NCBI GenBank assembly: GCA_023392945.1
Contig: JAEWNB010000159.1
Span: forward strand, 1 to 18,263
Source of the DNA: Bacteroidota bacterium
GTDB lineage: Bacteria > Bacteroidota > Bacteroidia > Bacteroidales > WCHB1-69
Direction of reading: 5' to 3'
Length of the DNA: 18,263 bases
Shown here one piece after another: positions 8,190-15,942 of the stretch (within the stretch, counting starts at the first letter, position 1; the number at the start of each line of letters is the position of its first letter). A program made the translations under genes and the position numbers. The notes beneath the pieces are model-generated. The model saw only the letters and a program-made list of their open reading frames with translations. It was not told the origin of the DNA and did no database searches.

Positions 8190-9377
8190 ATGAAAATCAT
8201 GAGAAAATTATTGGCTTTTTGTATTTCTTTGTTGTTTGTGCAAGTTTCTTTCGCACAAATAACATTGATCCATTCGATAAATGGGAAGTTTACCCCTCAT
8301 TTTCAATATTATAACCAACAAGAAGACCCTTTCGCTGGACTATATTACTATGAAACAGCGGGCGATTACTATCTTTCCTATTATAGTAATACTATTCCAA
8401 ACACATACTACGATGAAAATTTTAACATTATCGAGCAGACTTTCTACAATTGTACCAACAATGTACTGACAATAGGCTCAACAGGAACTGTTCAGGTATC
8501 TCTTGCCCCTATTACGCTCCCACAGAATTACGAAGTGTATTCAATTCGTTTTTCCAAACATCTTTTTAATGCGGATGATCTATGGGAATTTTATATAATT
8601 CTAAATAATCCAAATGCTTCATACCCAGTTGACTATAATAATAGTTACTGTCGCTTTATAGTTAATTCTTTAGGAACAATACTTTCTGACACTATTTATT
8701 CTTTCTCTTCATCAGGTCGCCCACAACATTTTATGATTGATGACACACACTATTTCCTTGAATTGATTGCTGTAGCAGATTTTGTCAATAATACTTCTTC
8801 GGGTTTTCATCATGTCACCAATGTTTATACTTGTTCTGGTCCGAATCAACCGACACCGGTACTTGAACTTGATACTGTTTTTATTACTCTGCATGATACT
8901 ATTATATTAACAGCACATGATACTGTTATAGAGGATTTGCCTTTTTATAATTTGTCTGTTTTTTCGGACAATCCTAATTATGGTATTCCTGTCGGCAATG
9001 GCTCTTTCCCACAGAATTGCAACGTTGAAATAGGGGCAATTCCTTTGGAAAACCATCGTTTCGTACAATGGGAGGACGGCAATCCACAAAATCCAAGAAA
9101 CGTCAATATACAATCAGACGAAACACACACCGCCATTTTCCAACCAACACGTGTGTCTGAGAACGCAATTTCAACTTCATGGGAAGTCACAAGCTCATCG
9201 CAAGGTATAACCATAAGGGGAGCAGAAGGAAAAACCATACGATTGTTCGATGCAGCTGGAAGATGCTTACAGACCATATCAGCGGCGGCTCCATTGTGCT
9301 TTATTCCTGTTTCAACGCCTGGTGTTTACCTAATACAAGTTGATGGAGGGGCGGCAAGAAAGGTTGTGATACCTTAA
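8190..9377 (+). CDS. T9SS-secreted protein with InlB-like repeat and variant type A sorting domain
   Basis: A 395-aa protein with a signal peptide (residues 1-22, cut at FA|Q). The start is ATG 8190; an ATG three codons later (M4) is equally compatible. Residues about 23-225 form a region I cannot assign, rich in Y, N, S and T. A short Thr/Asp linker with DTVFITLHDTIILTAHDTVI periodicity (about 227-250) leads to one divergent InlB B-repeat-like unit (about 257-320, with GNGSFPQNCNVEI, FVQWEDGNPQNPR and TAIFQP). The end (about 325-395) is a T9SS type A-like sorting domain: IRLFDAAGRCLQTIS, then GVYLIQVDGG, then ARKVVIP. It lacks the usual YPNP opening. The protein should cross the outer membrane by T9SS and be attached to or released from the surface. 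It is probably co-transcribed with the 94-aa gene. The functional role is unknown. Confidence 0.85.
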   Translation: MKIMRKLLAFCISLLFVQVSFAQITLIHSINGKFTPHFQYYNQQEDPFAGLYYYETAGDYYLSYYSNTIPNTYYDENFNIIEQTFYNCTNNVLTIGSTGTVQVSLAPITLPQNYEVYSIRFSKHLFNADDLWEFYIILNNPNASYPVDYNNSYCRFIVNSLGTILSDTIYSFSSSGRPQHFMIDDTHYFLELIAVADFVNNTSSGFHHVTNVYTCSGPNQPTPVLELDTVFITLHDTIILTAHDTVIEDLPFYNLSVFSDNPNYGIPVGNGSFPQNCNVEIGAIPLENHRFVQWEDGNPQNPRNVNIQSDETHTAIFQPTRVSENAISTSWEVTSSSQGITIRGAEGKTIRLFDAAGRCLQTISAAAPLCFIPVSTPGVYLIQVDGGAARKVVIP

Positions 9378-9404
9378 AGGAAGAATCATTTTTACTGATT
9401 TATT

Positions 9405-9623
9405 TCAGCCGCCAGCAGCGTGAACTCGTTGGCTTTCAATATACTTGTTTATTACATTAGTTAATCTAAACCGAAAGTTATTATACTCAGTATCAGTTCC
9501 AAAATAGATATTATCAGGTTTAAGCTCAGTTTTTGTTTCCTTGTTTATACCAAATCTTTCTGTTAATTCATTTACAATGGAATTTTCTCCAATTTTCTTA
9601 GGTGTTAAATAAAAAGTAATCAT
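9405..9623 (-). CDS. Hypothetical 72-aa ORF, possibly a gene remnant
   Basis: Opens with ATG at 9623, 18 nt after the stop of the IS3-like OrfA remnant on the same strand. The product has a K/E-rich body (TPKKIGENSIVNELTERFGI), a segment NIYFGTDTEYNNFRFRLT, and a helix VINKYIESQR ending in VHAAGG. I do not recognise it. No -7 box is evident before it. The last 35 nt are more GC-rich than the rest. In the neighbouring frame they read NEFTLLAAEINQ before a stop, so a frameshift or junction near the 3' end is possible. It may be a small accessory gene, or the front of a longer gene cut by rearrangement. Confidence 0.4.
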   Translation of the reverse strand: MITFYLTPKKIGENSIVNELTERFGINKETKTELKPDNIYFGTDTEYNNFRFRLTNVINKYIESQRVHAAGG

Positions 9624-9641
9624 GTTATAAAGTTTTTTTTT

Positions 9642-9776
9642 TCATCGAGATATCAAAATGGAAGATACTTCAAATTTTTCCGACAACTCTGCCAAGGTTG
9701 TCTTCTCTTTTAGAGCTTCAATTGCAACTTTTGCATTGAACTCAGGCGTAAATTTTCTTCTCGTTGCTTTTTTCAT
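9642..9776 (-). pseudogene. IS3-family transposase OrfA remnant (N-terminal 44 residues)
   Basis: The minus-strand frame from ATG 9776 encodes MKKATRRKFTPEFNAKVAIE, then ALKEKTTLAELSEKFEVSS, ending ISR and stop. RRKFTPEFxAKVAIEALKE and TLAELSEKFEV are typical of the helix-turn-helix start of IS3-family (and IS66-like) OrfA proteins, normally about 90-100 aa and followed by OrfB. Here the frame stops with TGA exactly where the family normally has Trp (IS-x-WK). The codons after it are AAA-rich, which is compatible with W changed to stop, but the sequence then ceases to look like OrfA within a few codons. OrfB and terminal inverted repeats are not found. It is a decayed fragment of a former insertion sequence, between the secreted-protein module and the last repeat copy. 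Confidence 0.8.
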
Positions 9777-9797
9777 AATGGTTGCAATTTTTTTTTA

Positions 9798-9842
9798 AAA
9801 TTCTAATTTCATAGCTAATAAAAAAAATTTAGTGGCTAATAA
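9798..9842 (+). repeat. Fourth, solitary copy of the 43-bp repeat
   Basis: These 45 nt are identical to 7755-7799 (end of tandem copy 2 plus all of copy 3), in the same orientation. The shared piece opens with AAATTCTAATTTCATAGC and closes with GGCTAATAA. Flanking bases then differ (TTTGTAC after the first, AAAACAG after this one). It lies just upstream of the promoter of the 803-aa protein gene. Confidence 0.93.
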
Positions 9843-9904
9843 AAAACAGTATATTTTTAGACTATAATGAATAACCGTGCAAACTCATTCAATTTCTTTT
9901 TTCA

Positions 9905-9934
9905 TTGATTAACTCAACAAAAAATGTACTTTTG
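9905..9934 (+). promoter_or_regulatory. Bacteroidota promoter (-33 TTG, -7 TACTTTTG) for the 803-aa surface protein
   Basis: TTG at 9905-9907, then exactly 19 nt, then TACTTTTG at 9927-9934, followed by CA. This matches the Bacteroidota sigma consensus TTG-N19-TAnnTTTG. It is the only promoter in the window with both boxes at standard spacing. The ATG at 9975 is 40 nt downstream, giving a predicted leader of about 35 nt. Confidence 0.75.
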
Positions 9935-9974
9935 CATCTAAATACGTATTGAACATTAATTAAACAAATAAGAA

Positions 9975-12386
9975 ATGAAAAGAATACTGTTTGCCATTTT
10001 AATGATATGCCAAATAGCTGTTTTCGGGCAATATCAAATTCGCAACGGAAATTTTGAGATCTGGGACAGCCTCGGCACAAGTTACGAAGAGCCGACCAAC
10101 TGGAGTTCTCACATGACCAATACCGGAAGTCTTTCAGGTTTTGCCCGCTCCCAACAGATTCAACGCTCCACAGACACTCATACCGGCAGCGGATACAGTT
10201 GCAATATATATGCCAGAACTGCCATCGGCTCCATAATTGCCAACGGAACAGTTACCACAGGACGGGTCAATGTGGGAAACATTTCCCCTTCCAACAGTGC
10301 CAATCACACTTTTACTGTTATCGGAGACAACAATTTCAACGAACCCTTTTCCGGAAAACCGGATTCAATTCGTTTCTGGGCCAAGTTTGTATGCCCTAAT
10401 TCATCCACACAGTATGCAAAAATGCATGCAGTGATTCATGGGACTTATGAATACACCGACCCCGAGACCGATAACTCCTCAAGTTATGTTGTAGGAAAAG
10501 CAGTTTCAGAATTTCAGCGAGGAGACCAAGGATGGCATCAATATACAGTACCTTTTGACTATGATAGTTACACTTCTTTAAATCAAACCCCTGCTTACAT
10601 TTTGATAACAATTGCAACAAACAAAAACCCGGGAATCGGTGCGGCTACTGATAATCTTTACTGTGATGATATTGAAATGATTTATAATGCACGCCTCAGC
10701 GACCTTAAAGTGGGAGGTATTTCCATTGAGGGATTTAATCCTGATATAACCGATTATTATATTTCTACTCCATATTGCTATGGTGACACATTACCTGTCA
10801 TTACTGCCTCAACTGCCTCCTCCCTTGCTAGCCCCCCAATCATTACTCAGGCTAACTCCTCAGCACCGATTGCTACTGTAGTGGTAAACAATGGAAATGT
10901 GACTAAAACCTATAGGGTACATTTCACTATCATCACTATACTTCATCCGACTGTTATGGATGAAAATCGTTGCGGTGCTGGTTCTATATCATTAAGCGCT
11001 ATTCCTGACACAATTTCCAATACTTGTCGATGGTATGATCAAATCACGCAAGGCAACTTAATTTATACAGGAAATATTTACAGTCCGACAATTAATCAAA
11101 CTACAACTTATTATGTTTCATCATACAATCCTACTTTAGGCTGTGAAAGCGGGCGTATTGCAGTAACCGGATTCATTTATCCTGTTTATCAGTCTGATAC
11201 TATAGAAGTTACAATATGCGAAAGTGGAAATTACAATTTCTTTGGAAGACTTCTCGACCAATCCGGCATTTATGACACTGTTATTTCTACTATTCATGGA
11301 TGCGACAGTCTGGTTATTTTGAATTTAATAGTTGGAAATGCATACCAAAATAATCTTTTTGCACAGATATGCGAAGGGGAGATTTATCAACAAAACGGAT
11401 TCCATGCTGATTCAATAGGAATATACACCCATACTTTAACTGCCTCAAATGGATGTGACAGCATTGTTATATTACACCTGACTGTCAATCCTACATTCAA
11501 CATCACACTATTTGATACCATTTGTCAGGGCTCTGTTTATTCAGTAAATGGTTTCAATTTACCACCCCAAAATCTTACCGGAACCACTCAGCATTCTCTT
11601 TCTCTTAGCTCCATTTTAGGATGTGATAGTTTGGTAAACTTATCCCTTACCGTTAATCCGGTATATCTTTTTGAATTATATGACACAATATGTGCAAATA
11701 ACTATTATCAATGGAGAGGAAATACCTTGATTATGCCCGGAGTTTATTATGATTATCTTGTAACAGAAAATGGTTGTGACAGCATTTTTACACTTCATCT
11801 TGAAAACTTACCTTTGAGTTCTTATACATTTGCAGTTAGTATTTGTGATTCATATACCTGGGAAGATTCAACTTATTATTCTTCCGGCGAATACATCCGA
11901 ACATTTAGTGCTGCCAATGGATGTGATAGCATAGTAACTCTTAACTTGACAATTCTTCCTGAATATATAATCAATATCGAAGACACTGTATTTTCAGGAG
12001 AAATATATAGTCAAAATGGATTTTCTATTACGACCACTGCGGCCGGAACTATCAAAGATACTCTTTTCCTATTTTCACAAGGAGGTTGTGATAGTATTAT
12101 CACACTTAATTTGACAGTTATAACCGGAATTCAGGAGAATGAACTTTCTGAATCTGTTCTTTTGTATCCTAATCCATCACACAGCCATATCATGATCTCC
12201 TCAAGAAATAAGAATCCAATTCAGAATATTCAGATTATGGACCTTTCCGGAAAGGTTGTCAAACAAATGGTCAATCTCCTTATTCCTGAGAAAGAAATCA
12301 ATATTTCAGATCTTTCACCCGGGACATATATAGTAAGAATTTCTCTTAAAGAAGGAGTAATTTCAAAGAAAATAACGGTACAATAA
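9975..12386 (+). CDS. Large T9SS surface protein: PCMD-like, cadherin-like, Ig-like, six GCDS repeats, type A sorting domain
   Basis: An 803-aa secreted protein. Signal peptide 1-18 (cut at FG|Q). Residues about 20-238 resemble the PCMD (putative carbohydrate metabolism) domain: NGNFEIWD, THTGSGYSCNIYAR, DSIRFWAKF. About 240-315 is a cadherin-like beta-sandwich (LSDLKVGGISIEGFNPDITD, then YRVHF). About 325-400 is an Ig-like module of the kind rich in RWYD and TTTYYV (CGAGSISLSA, RWYDQITQGN). About 405-720 holds six repeats of some 50-56 residues, each ending GCDS(I/L)..L.L and opening with C near DTIC. Repeat 6 has Phe (DTVFSGE) where the others have Cys. The C-terminus (about 728-803) is a classical T9SS type A domain: LLYPNPS, IQIMDLSGKVVKQ, LSPGTYIVRI, KKITVQ. 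It is expected to be displayed on the cell surface, perhaps binding glycans; that function is inference. It sits alone behind a strong promoter. Confidence 0.88.
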   Translation: MKRILFAILMICQIAVFGQYQIRNGNFEIWDSLGTSYEEPTNWSSHMTNTGSLSGFARSQQIQRSTDTHTGSGYSCNIYARTAIGSIIANGTVTTGRVNVGNISPSNSANHTFTVIGDNNFNEPFSGKPDSIRFWAKFVCPNSSTQYAKMHAVIHGTYEYTDPETDNSSSYVVGKAVSEFQRGDQGWHQYTVPFDYDSYTSLNQTPAYILITIATNKNPGIGAATDNLYCDDIEMIYNARLSDLKVGGISIEGFNPDITDYYISTPYCYGDTLPVITASTASSLASPPIITQANSSAPIATVVVNNGNVTKTYRVHFTIITILHPTVMDENRCGAGSISLSAIPDTISNTCRWYDQITQGNLIYTGNIYSPTINQTTTYYVSSYNPTLGCESGRIAVTGFIYPVYQSDTIEVTICESGNYNFFGRLLDQSGIYDTVISTIHGCDSLVILNLIVGNAYQNNLFAQICEGEIYQQNGFHADSIGIYTHTLTASNGCDSIVILHLTVNPTFNITLFDTICQGSVYSVNGFNLPPQNLTGTTQHSLSLSSILGCDSLVNLSLTVNPVYLFELYDTICANNYYQWRGNTLIMPGVYYDYLVTENGCDSIFTLHLENLPLSSYTFAVSICDSYTWEDSTYYSSGEYIRTFSAANGCDSIVTLNLTILPEYIINIEDTVFSGEIYSQNGFSITTTAAGTIKDTLFLFSQGGCDSIITLNLTVITGIQENELSESVLLYPNPSHSHIMISSRNKNPIQNIQIMDLSGKVVKQMVNLLIPEKEINISDLSPGTYIVRISLKEGVISKKITVQ

Positions 12387-12433
12387 TCACCCCTGTTTAA
12401 CGTTTAGGATTGTAATAAAAATCTGAAACTCTG

Positions 12434-12484
12434 AAAATGTAAAATTCGCTATATGAAAAGAATTTTTTCAAGTTTTTACATTTT
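12434..12484 (+). repeat. AT-rich inverted repeat between the surface protein and the protease gene
   Basis: Arms AAAATGTAAAA (12434-12444) and TTTTACATTTT (12474-12484) are perfect 11-bp complements. The 29-nt loop contains a small nested palindrome (GAAAAGAATTTTTTC, 12455-12469). It begins 47 nt after the stop of the 803-aa gene and ends 20 nt before the -7 box of the protease gene. It could end the upstream transcript or act as an operator. Low complexity makes chance possible. Confidence 0.35.
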
Positions 12485-12504
12485 ACTGATTACACTTTAT
12501 TTTG

Positions 12505-12512
12505 TATTTTTG
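12505..12512 (+). promoter_or_regulatory. Putative -7 promoter box for the S41 protease-ligase pair
   Basis: TATTTTTG followed by CC fits TAnnTTTG and ends 17 nt before the ATG at 12530, predicting a leader of about 12 nt. No TTG at the standard -33 position. Confidence 0.5.
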
Positions 12513-12529
12513 CCAATCTATAATTCAAA

Positions 12530-14197
12530 ATGTTACGTATGATTCATAAATTTTATATCAAAGTAATTATATTTTCCTTAACTTTTTTCTTGGTGATTCC
12601 GGCACAAAGTCAGAATGATTTTGAAGTAGCTAAGAATGTAGATATTTTTGTCTCAATTCTCAAAGAACTGAATGCGAAATATGCCGATGAGATTTCTCCG
12701 GGTACACTTACAAAGACAGCCATTGATGCCATGTTAGAAAGTTTAGATCCTTATACGGTTTATTATCCTGAATCTCAAATTGAGGAGTTTAAATTGATGA
12801 CCACAGGACAATATGGAGGTATCGGAGCACTTATTCAACAATATGGTAATGATGTTGTCATTTCAGAGCCTTATGAAAATAGTCCGGCTGCCGAAGCCGG
12901 GTTGCTTGCTGGTGACCGTATCCTTAAAATCAATAACCAATCTACTGAAGGCAAAAATTCTAACGACGTCAGCACAATTCTGAAAGGAGAACCCGGCACC
13001 AATATTTCTTTAGAAGTTGAACGTAAGGGTACTGACAAACCCCTCACTTTCAATATTACAAGAAAAGAGATAAAATTACCCAATATACCCTATTATGGGA
13101 TTCTTGAACATCATATCGGTTATATTAAACTTGACCAATTTACTGATAATGCAGGAAATGAAGTTAAAGAAGCCTTCCTTAAATTAAAAGAACAAGGAAT
13201 GGATTATCTGATTCTTGATCTTCGAAACAACGGGGGCGGGTTACTGAATGAAGCTGTTAATATAATGAATATTTTTGTTGACCAAAACATCATCATTGCA
13301 GAGACAAAAGGAAAAATCAAAGAACAGACTAATGTTTACAAGACCCGCTATCCTGTGGTTGACAAACATATTCCAGTTGTTGTCTTAGTAAACAACCTTA
13401 GTGCATCTGCTTCCGAAATTGTTTCAGGGGCATTTCAAGACCTCGACCGCGGGGTTATTGTTGGTAAAAAAACTTATGGGAAGGGACTTGTCCAGAATAT
13501 TGTTCCCCTCAGCTATAACACTACTCTTAAAATGACAGTTTCAAAATACTACATCCCGAGTGGTCGTTGCGTTCAAAATATTGATTATTTCAATAAGGAT
13601 TCCCTCAATAATTCATCATATATTCCCGACTCGCTGGCAACCCCATTTAAGACCTTAAATGGCAGAACAGTTTACGATAAAGGAGGAATTGAGCCTGATG
13701 TGATAACTCCTGATACCATTGCCAGTAATATTCTTGTTGCCCTGGTAATGAATAATCTAATTTTCGATTATGCCAATCAATTTTATGCCTCACACCCTAC
13801 CATTCTTTCTGCTGAAAAATTTGTAATTAATGATGCCATTTATAATGATTTTCTAAGTTTCCTTACCAATAAGGATTATTCATATATTACTGATTCTGAA
13901 GAACTTCTTAAAGAATTAAAAGAAGCAGCCATGGTAGAAAAATATTTTTCTGCTATTGAATCTCTCTATAAAGAAATAACTGACAAAATTGCCAAGGAAA
14001 AGTCTATAGACTTGATTAAATTCAAAGATGAGATTTCTCAGTACCTCGGGTCAGAAATTGCTGTTAGATATTATTATCAAAAAGGCAGAATTATCAATTC
14101 TCTAACTTCTGATCCTGATGTCAAGTATGCCAAAGACATTTTACTTGATCAATCAAAATACAAAGCTATATTGTCCGGGAAAAAACTAAATAATTGA
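12530..14197 (+). CDS. S41 family carboxy-terminal processing peptidase (CtpA/Prc-like)
   Basis: A 555-aa periplasmic or membrane-anchored serine protease that trims or degrades proteins from their C-termini. Signal peptide or anchor at 1-28 (ends AQSQ). ATG 12530 is used; M4 at 12539 is an alternative start. Order of domains: an N-terminal helical part with SLDPYTVYY, a PDZ domain (about 92-180, with GGIGALI and AAEAGLLAGDRILKIN), then the S41 core with LDLRNNGGGLL. The catalytic Ser is S293 in NNLSASASEIV, and the general base is K318 in KKTYGKGLVQ, 25 residues later as in E. coli Prc. A C-terminal helical region follows. Length fits Bacteroidota CTPs (about 540-560). The stop overlaps the start of the ligase-like gene by 4 nt, pointing to translational coupling. 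Confidence 0.95.
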   Translation: MLRMIHKFYIKVIIFSLTFFLVIPAQSQNDFEVAKNVDIFVSILKELNAKYADEISPGTLTKTAIDAMLESLDPYTVYYPESQIEEFKLMTTGQYGGIGALIQQYGNDVVISEPYENSPAAEAGLLAGDRILKINNQSTEGKNSNDVSTILKGEPGTNISLEVERKGTDKPLTFNITRKEIKLPNIPYYGILEHHIGYIKLDQFTDNAGNEVKEAFLKLKEQGMDYLILDLRNNGGGLLNEAVNIMNIFVDQNIIIAETKGKIKEQTNVYKTRYPVVDKHIPVVVLVNNLSASASEIVSGAFQDLDRGVIVGKKTYGKGLVQNIVPLSYNTTLKMTVSKYYIPSGRCVQNIDYFNKDSLNNSSYIPDSLATPFKTLNGRTVYDKGGIEPDVITPDTIASNILVALVMNNLIFDYANQFYASHPTILSAEKFVINDAIYNDFLSFLTNKDYSYITDSEELLKELKEAAMVEKYFSAIESLYKEITDKIAKEKSIDLIKFKDEISQYLGSEIAVRYYYQKGRIINSLTSDPDVKYAKDILLDQSKYKAILSGKKLNN

Positions 14198-15735
14198 GTC
14201 GCCAAGACGTACACCATATAATATATGTTGGCTGCTTGCTGATGATTGCTTGCAGCATCCCATTATCAAATTATGTTATGAGCATGGGGGGGATTTTTCT
14301 TTCAGTAAACTGGTTCATGGAGTGGAATTGGAAAAAGAAATGGGAAATGCTGAAAGTGAACAAAATTTCAATTATTTTATCATTGTTTTTCTTTGTTTGC
14401 TGCTTTTCCCTTATTAAAACAGACAATTGGAGTATCGGAATTGATAATCTTTTAAGTAAGTTACCGCTATTGTATACTCCAATTATTATGGCTACTTCTA
14501 AACCGTTGGATGGTAGAGCCCAACGTATTATCATCATTGGTTTTATTGGCTCTGTTTTGTTTAGCACAATATTTTCTTTCATTTATTTGCTCACTCATGA
14601 GGTTGCCGATATTCGTCAAATTTCCGTTTTCATCTCCCATATCCGATTTAGCCTTTGTATTGTTTTAGCTATTTTTCTTAGCGGTTTCCTAAGTTTGATT
14701 GCAAAGCAATATCCACTAATTGTTCGCACTGTTTTCCTGATGGTTGCATTGTGGCTTATTGTATATCTTTTTATAGCACAAACACTTACCGGTATTGCCA
14801 TATTTATGACAGCTGCAGTTTTTCTTATTTTCCGCATGTTGCTTTCACATAAAAAAAACTTAACACGCAAAATAATTCTCTCAGTTTTCACCTTTCTTGT
14901 TTTAGGTTTTGCAGCCTATTTCACCTATATAATTTATGATTACTATGCAGCAGAAACTCCCTCTGAATCACAATTGGAAAGTACAACTCATTACGGTCAT
15001 AGGTATCATCATGACCTTAACTCAATTGTTGAAAATGGTTCCCTTATATATTTATATGTTTGTGAAGAAGAACTTCAAACTGAGTGGAACAAACGCAGTA
15101 AACTAACTTATGATGACAATATTCAAACAACCATTATCAGATATCTTAACTCAAAAGGTTTGCGTAAAGATAGAAAAGGAATGGAAACCCTTACAGAAAA
15201 GGACATAAATAATATTGAGCTAGGAATTGCCAATGTTGATTATTCCCGTGGCATTGGGCTTAAACGTTCGATTTATCCGCTCTTATTCAGCTTAACTCTT
15301 TATGAAAAATACAATAAAATTGATCATTCTTCCCTATTGCAACGTATAGAATTATGGAAAGCAGGCTATCAAGTCATAAAGTCCAATGCCCTGTTTGGAG
15401 TTGGTATTGGAGATCATAAAGAGGCCATCGACCAGCAACTTATTGATCAAAATTCACCTTTGACATACAAAAGGGACATGGGCTGCCACAATCAGTTTAT
15501 TACCTATTGCCTAATGGGAGGGATGATATTATTGCTCTATTTTCTATTCAGTTTATTGTATCCATTTTTTACAGTTGAAAAATCTCGGTCAATAATCTAT
15601 ATAATTTTCTTTATCCTCATATTCATTTCACTTTTTACGGAAGATACCTTAGAAACTCAAGTAGGTATAACATTATACGCTTTTTTTAATTCTTTTTTAT
15701 TATTAAATTTTGACGAGAAGAAAATAAATATATGA
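14194..15735 (+). CDS. O-antigen ligase/polymerase family (Wzy_C) membrane protein
   Basis: A 513-aa polytopic inner-membrane protein with about 10 hydrophobic segments. It has one large hydrophilic, presumably periplasmic loop (about residues 262-385), and then the family's most conserved part: R384 in LQRIELWKAG, NALFGVGIGD, and H432 in CHNQFITYCLMGG. An Arg/His pair in this region is essential in studied WaaL ligases. Members either join polymerised glycan to lipid A core or polymerise lipid-linked repeat units, or transfer glycan to proteins; which one applies here cannot be told. The frame opens with TTG at 14194, inside the stop of the protease gene (TTGA). The next in-frame ATG (14242, M17) would cut into the first membrane helix, so TTG is preferred. 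The gene ends 43 nt before the GC-rich element. Confidence 0.88.
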   Translation: MSRQDVHHIIYVGCLLMIACSIPLSNYVMSMGGIFLSVNWFMEWNWKKKWEMLKVNKISIILSLFFFVCCFSLIKTDNWSIGIDNLLSKLPLLYTPIIMATSKPLDGRAQRIIIIGFIGSVLFSTIFSFIYLLTHEVADIRQISVFISHIRFSLCIVLAIFLSGFLSLIAKQYPLIVRTVFLMVALWLIVYLFIAQTLTGIAIFMTAAVFLIFRMLLSHKKNLTRKIILSVFTFLVLGFAAYFTYIIYDYYAAETPSESQLESTTHYGHRYHHDLNSIVENGSLIYLYVCEEELQTEWNKRSKLTYDDNIQTTIIRYLNSKGLRKDRKGMETLTEKDINNIELGIANVDYSRGIGLKRSIYPLLFSLTLYEKYNKIDHSSLLQRIELWKAGYQVIKSNALFGVGIGDHKEAIDQQLIDQNSPLTYKRDMGCHNQFITYCLMGGMILLLYFLFSLLYPFFTVEKSRSIIYIIFFILIFISLFTEDTLETQVGITLYAFFNSFLLLNFDEKKINI

Positions 15736-15778
15736 CAAAAATTAAATTCAATATATTTATAAATCATATTAATAATTT

Positions 15779-15942
15779 GGGCGTTCCGGCTCGCAAGCTC
15801 GCCGTCGGGCTTTCCGCTACAACTCCGCAGGCGTTGACTATGGGGCTCATGGTCGCGGGCAGTAGCTTCCTTCGGTCGCTCTGCCGCTCCCTGTGCCCCA
15901 AAGCCCCCGCCTTTGCGGTGTTTTCGCTCCAATCCCTAACGC
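15779..15942 (+). repeat. GC-rich structured intergenic element (putative dispersed repeat)
   Basis: In otherwise very AT-rich DNA, 15781-15942 has 105 G/C of 162 (about 65%). It opens GGCGTTCCGGC and closes CCCTAACGC, so its ends are short inverted repeats GCGTT/AACGC (15781-15785 and 15938-15942). Inside are nested complementary arms: CCGCAGGCG (15825-15833) with CGCCTTTGCGG (15908-15918), GGGGCTCA (15842-15849) with TGTGCCCC (15892-15899), and GCGGGCAG (15855-15862) with CTGCCGC (15881-15887). A direct repeat GCTCGC-AA-GCTCGC lies near the left end. Frames across it on both strands look like translated structure, not protein. From memory it resembles GC-rich repeats scattered in Bacteroidota genomes, a recollection I cannot check here. 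The flank to 16073 (A-rich, before cdd) shows no other feature. Confidence 0.7.

Noticed and set aside
8978..9277. 99-aa minus-strand frame inside the secreted-protein gene
   Set aside because: It is antisense to a well-supported InlB-like and sorting-domain region and has no promoter or recognisable content.
14271..14891. Minus-strand frames of 91-103 aa under the ligase-like gene
   Set aside because: They are shadows of a membrane-protein gene; their Lys/Ile/Arg-rich content reflects the complement of hydrophobic codons.
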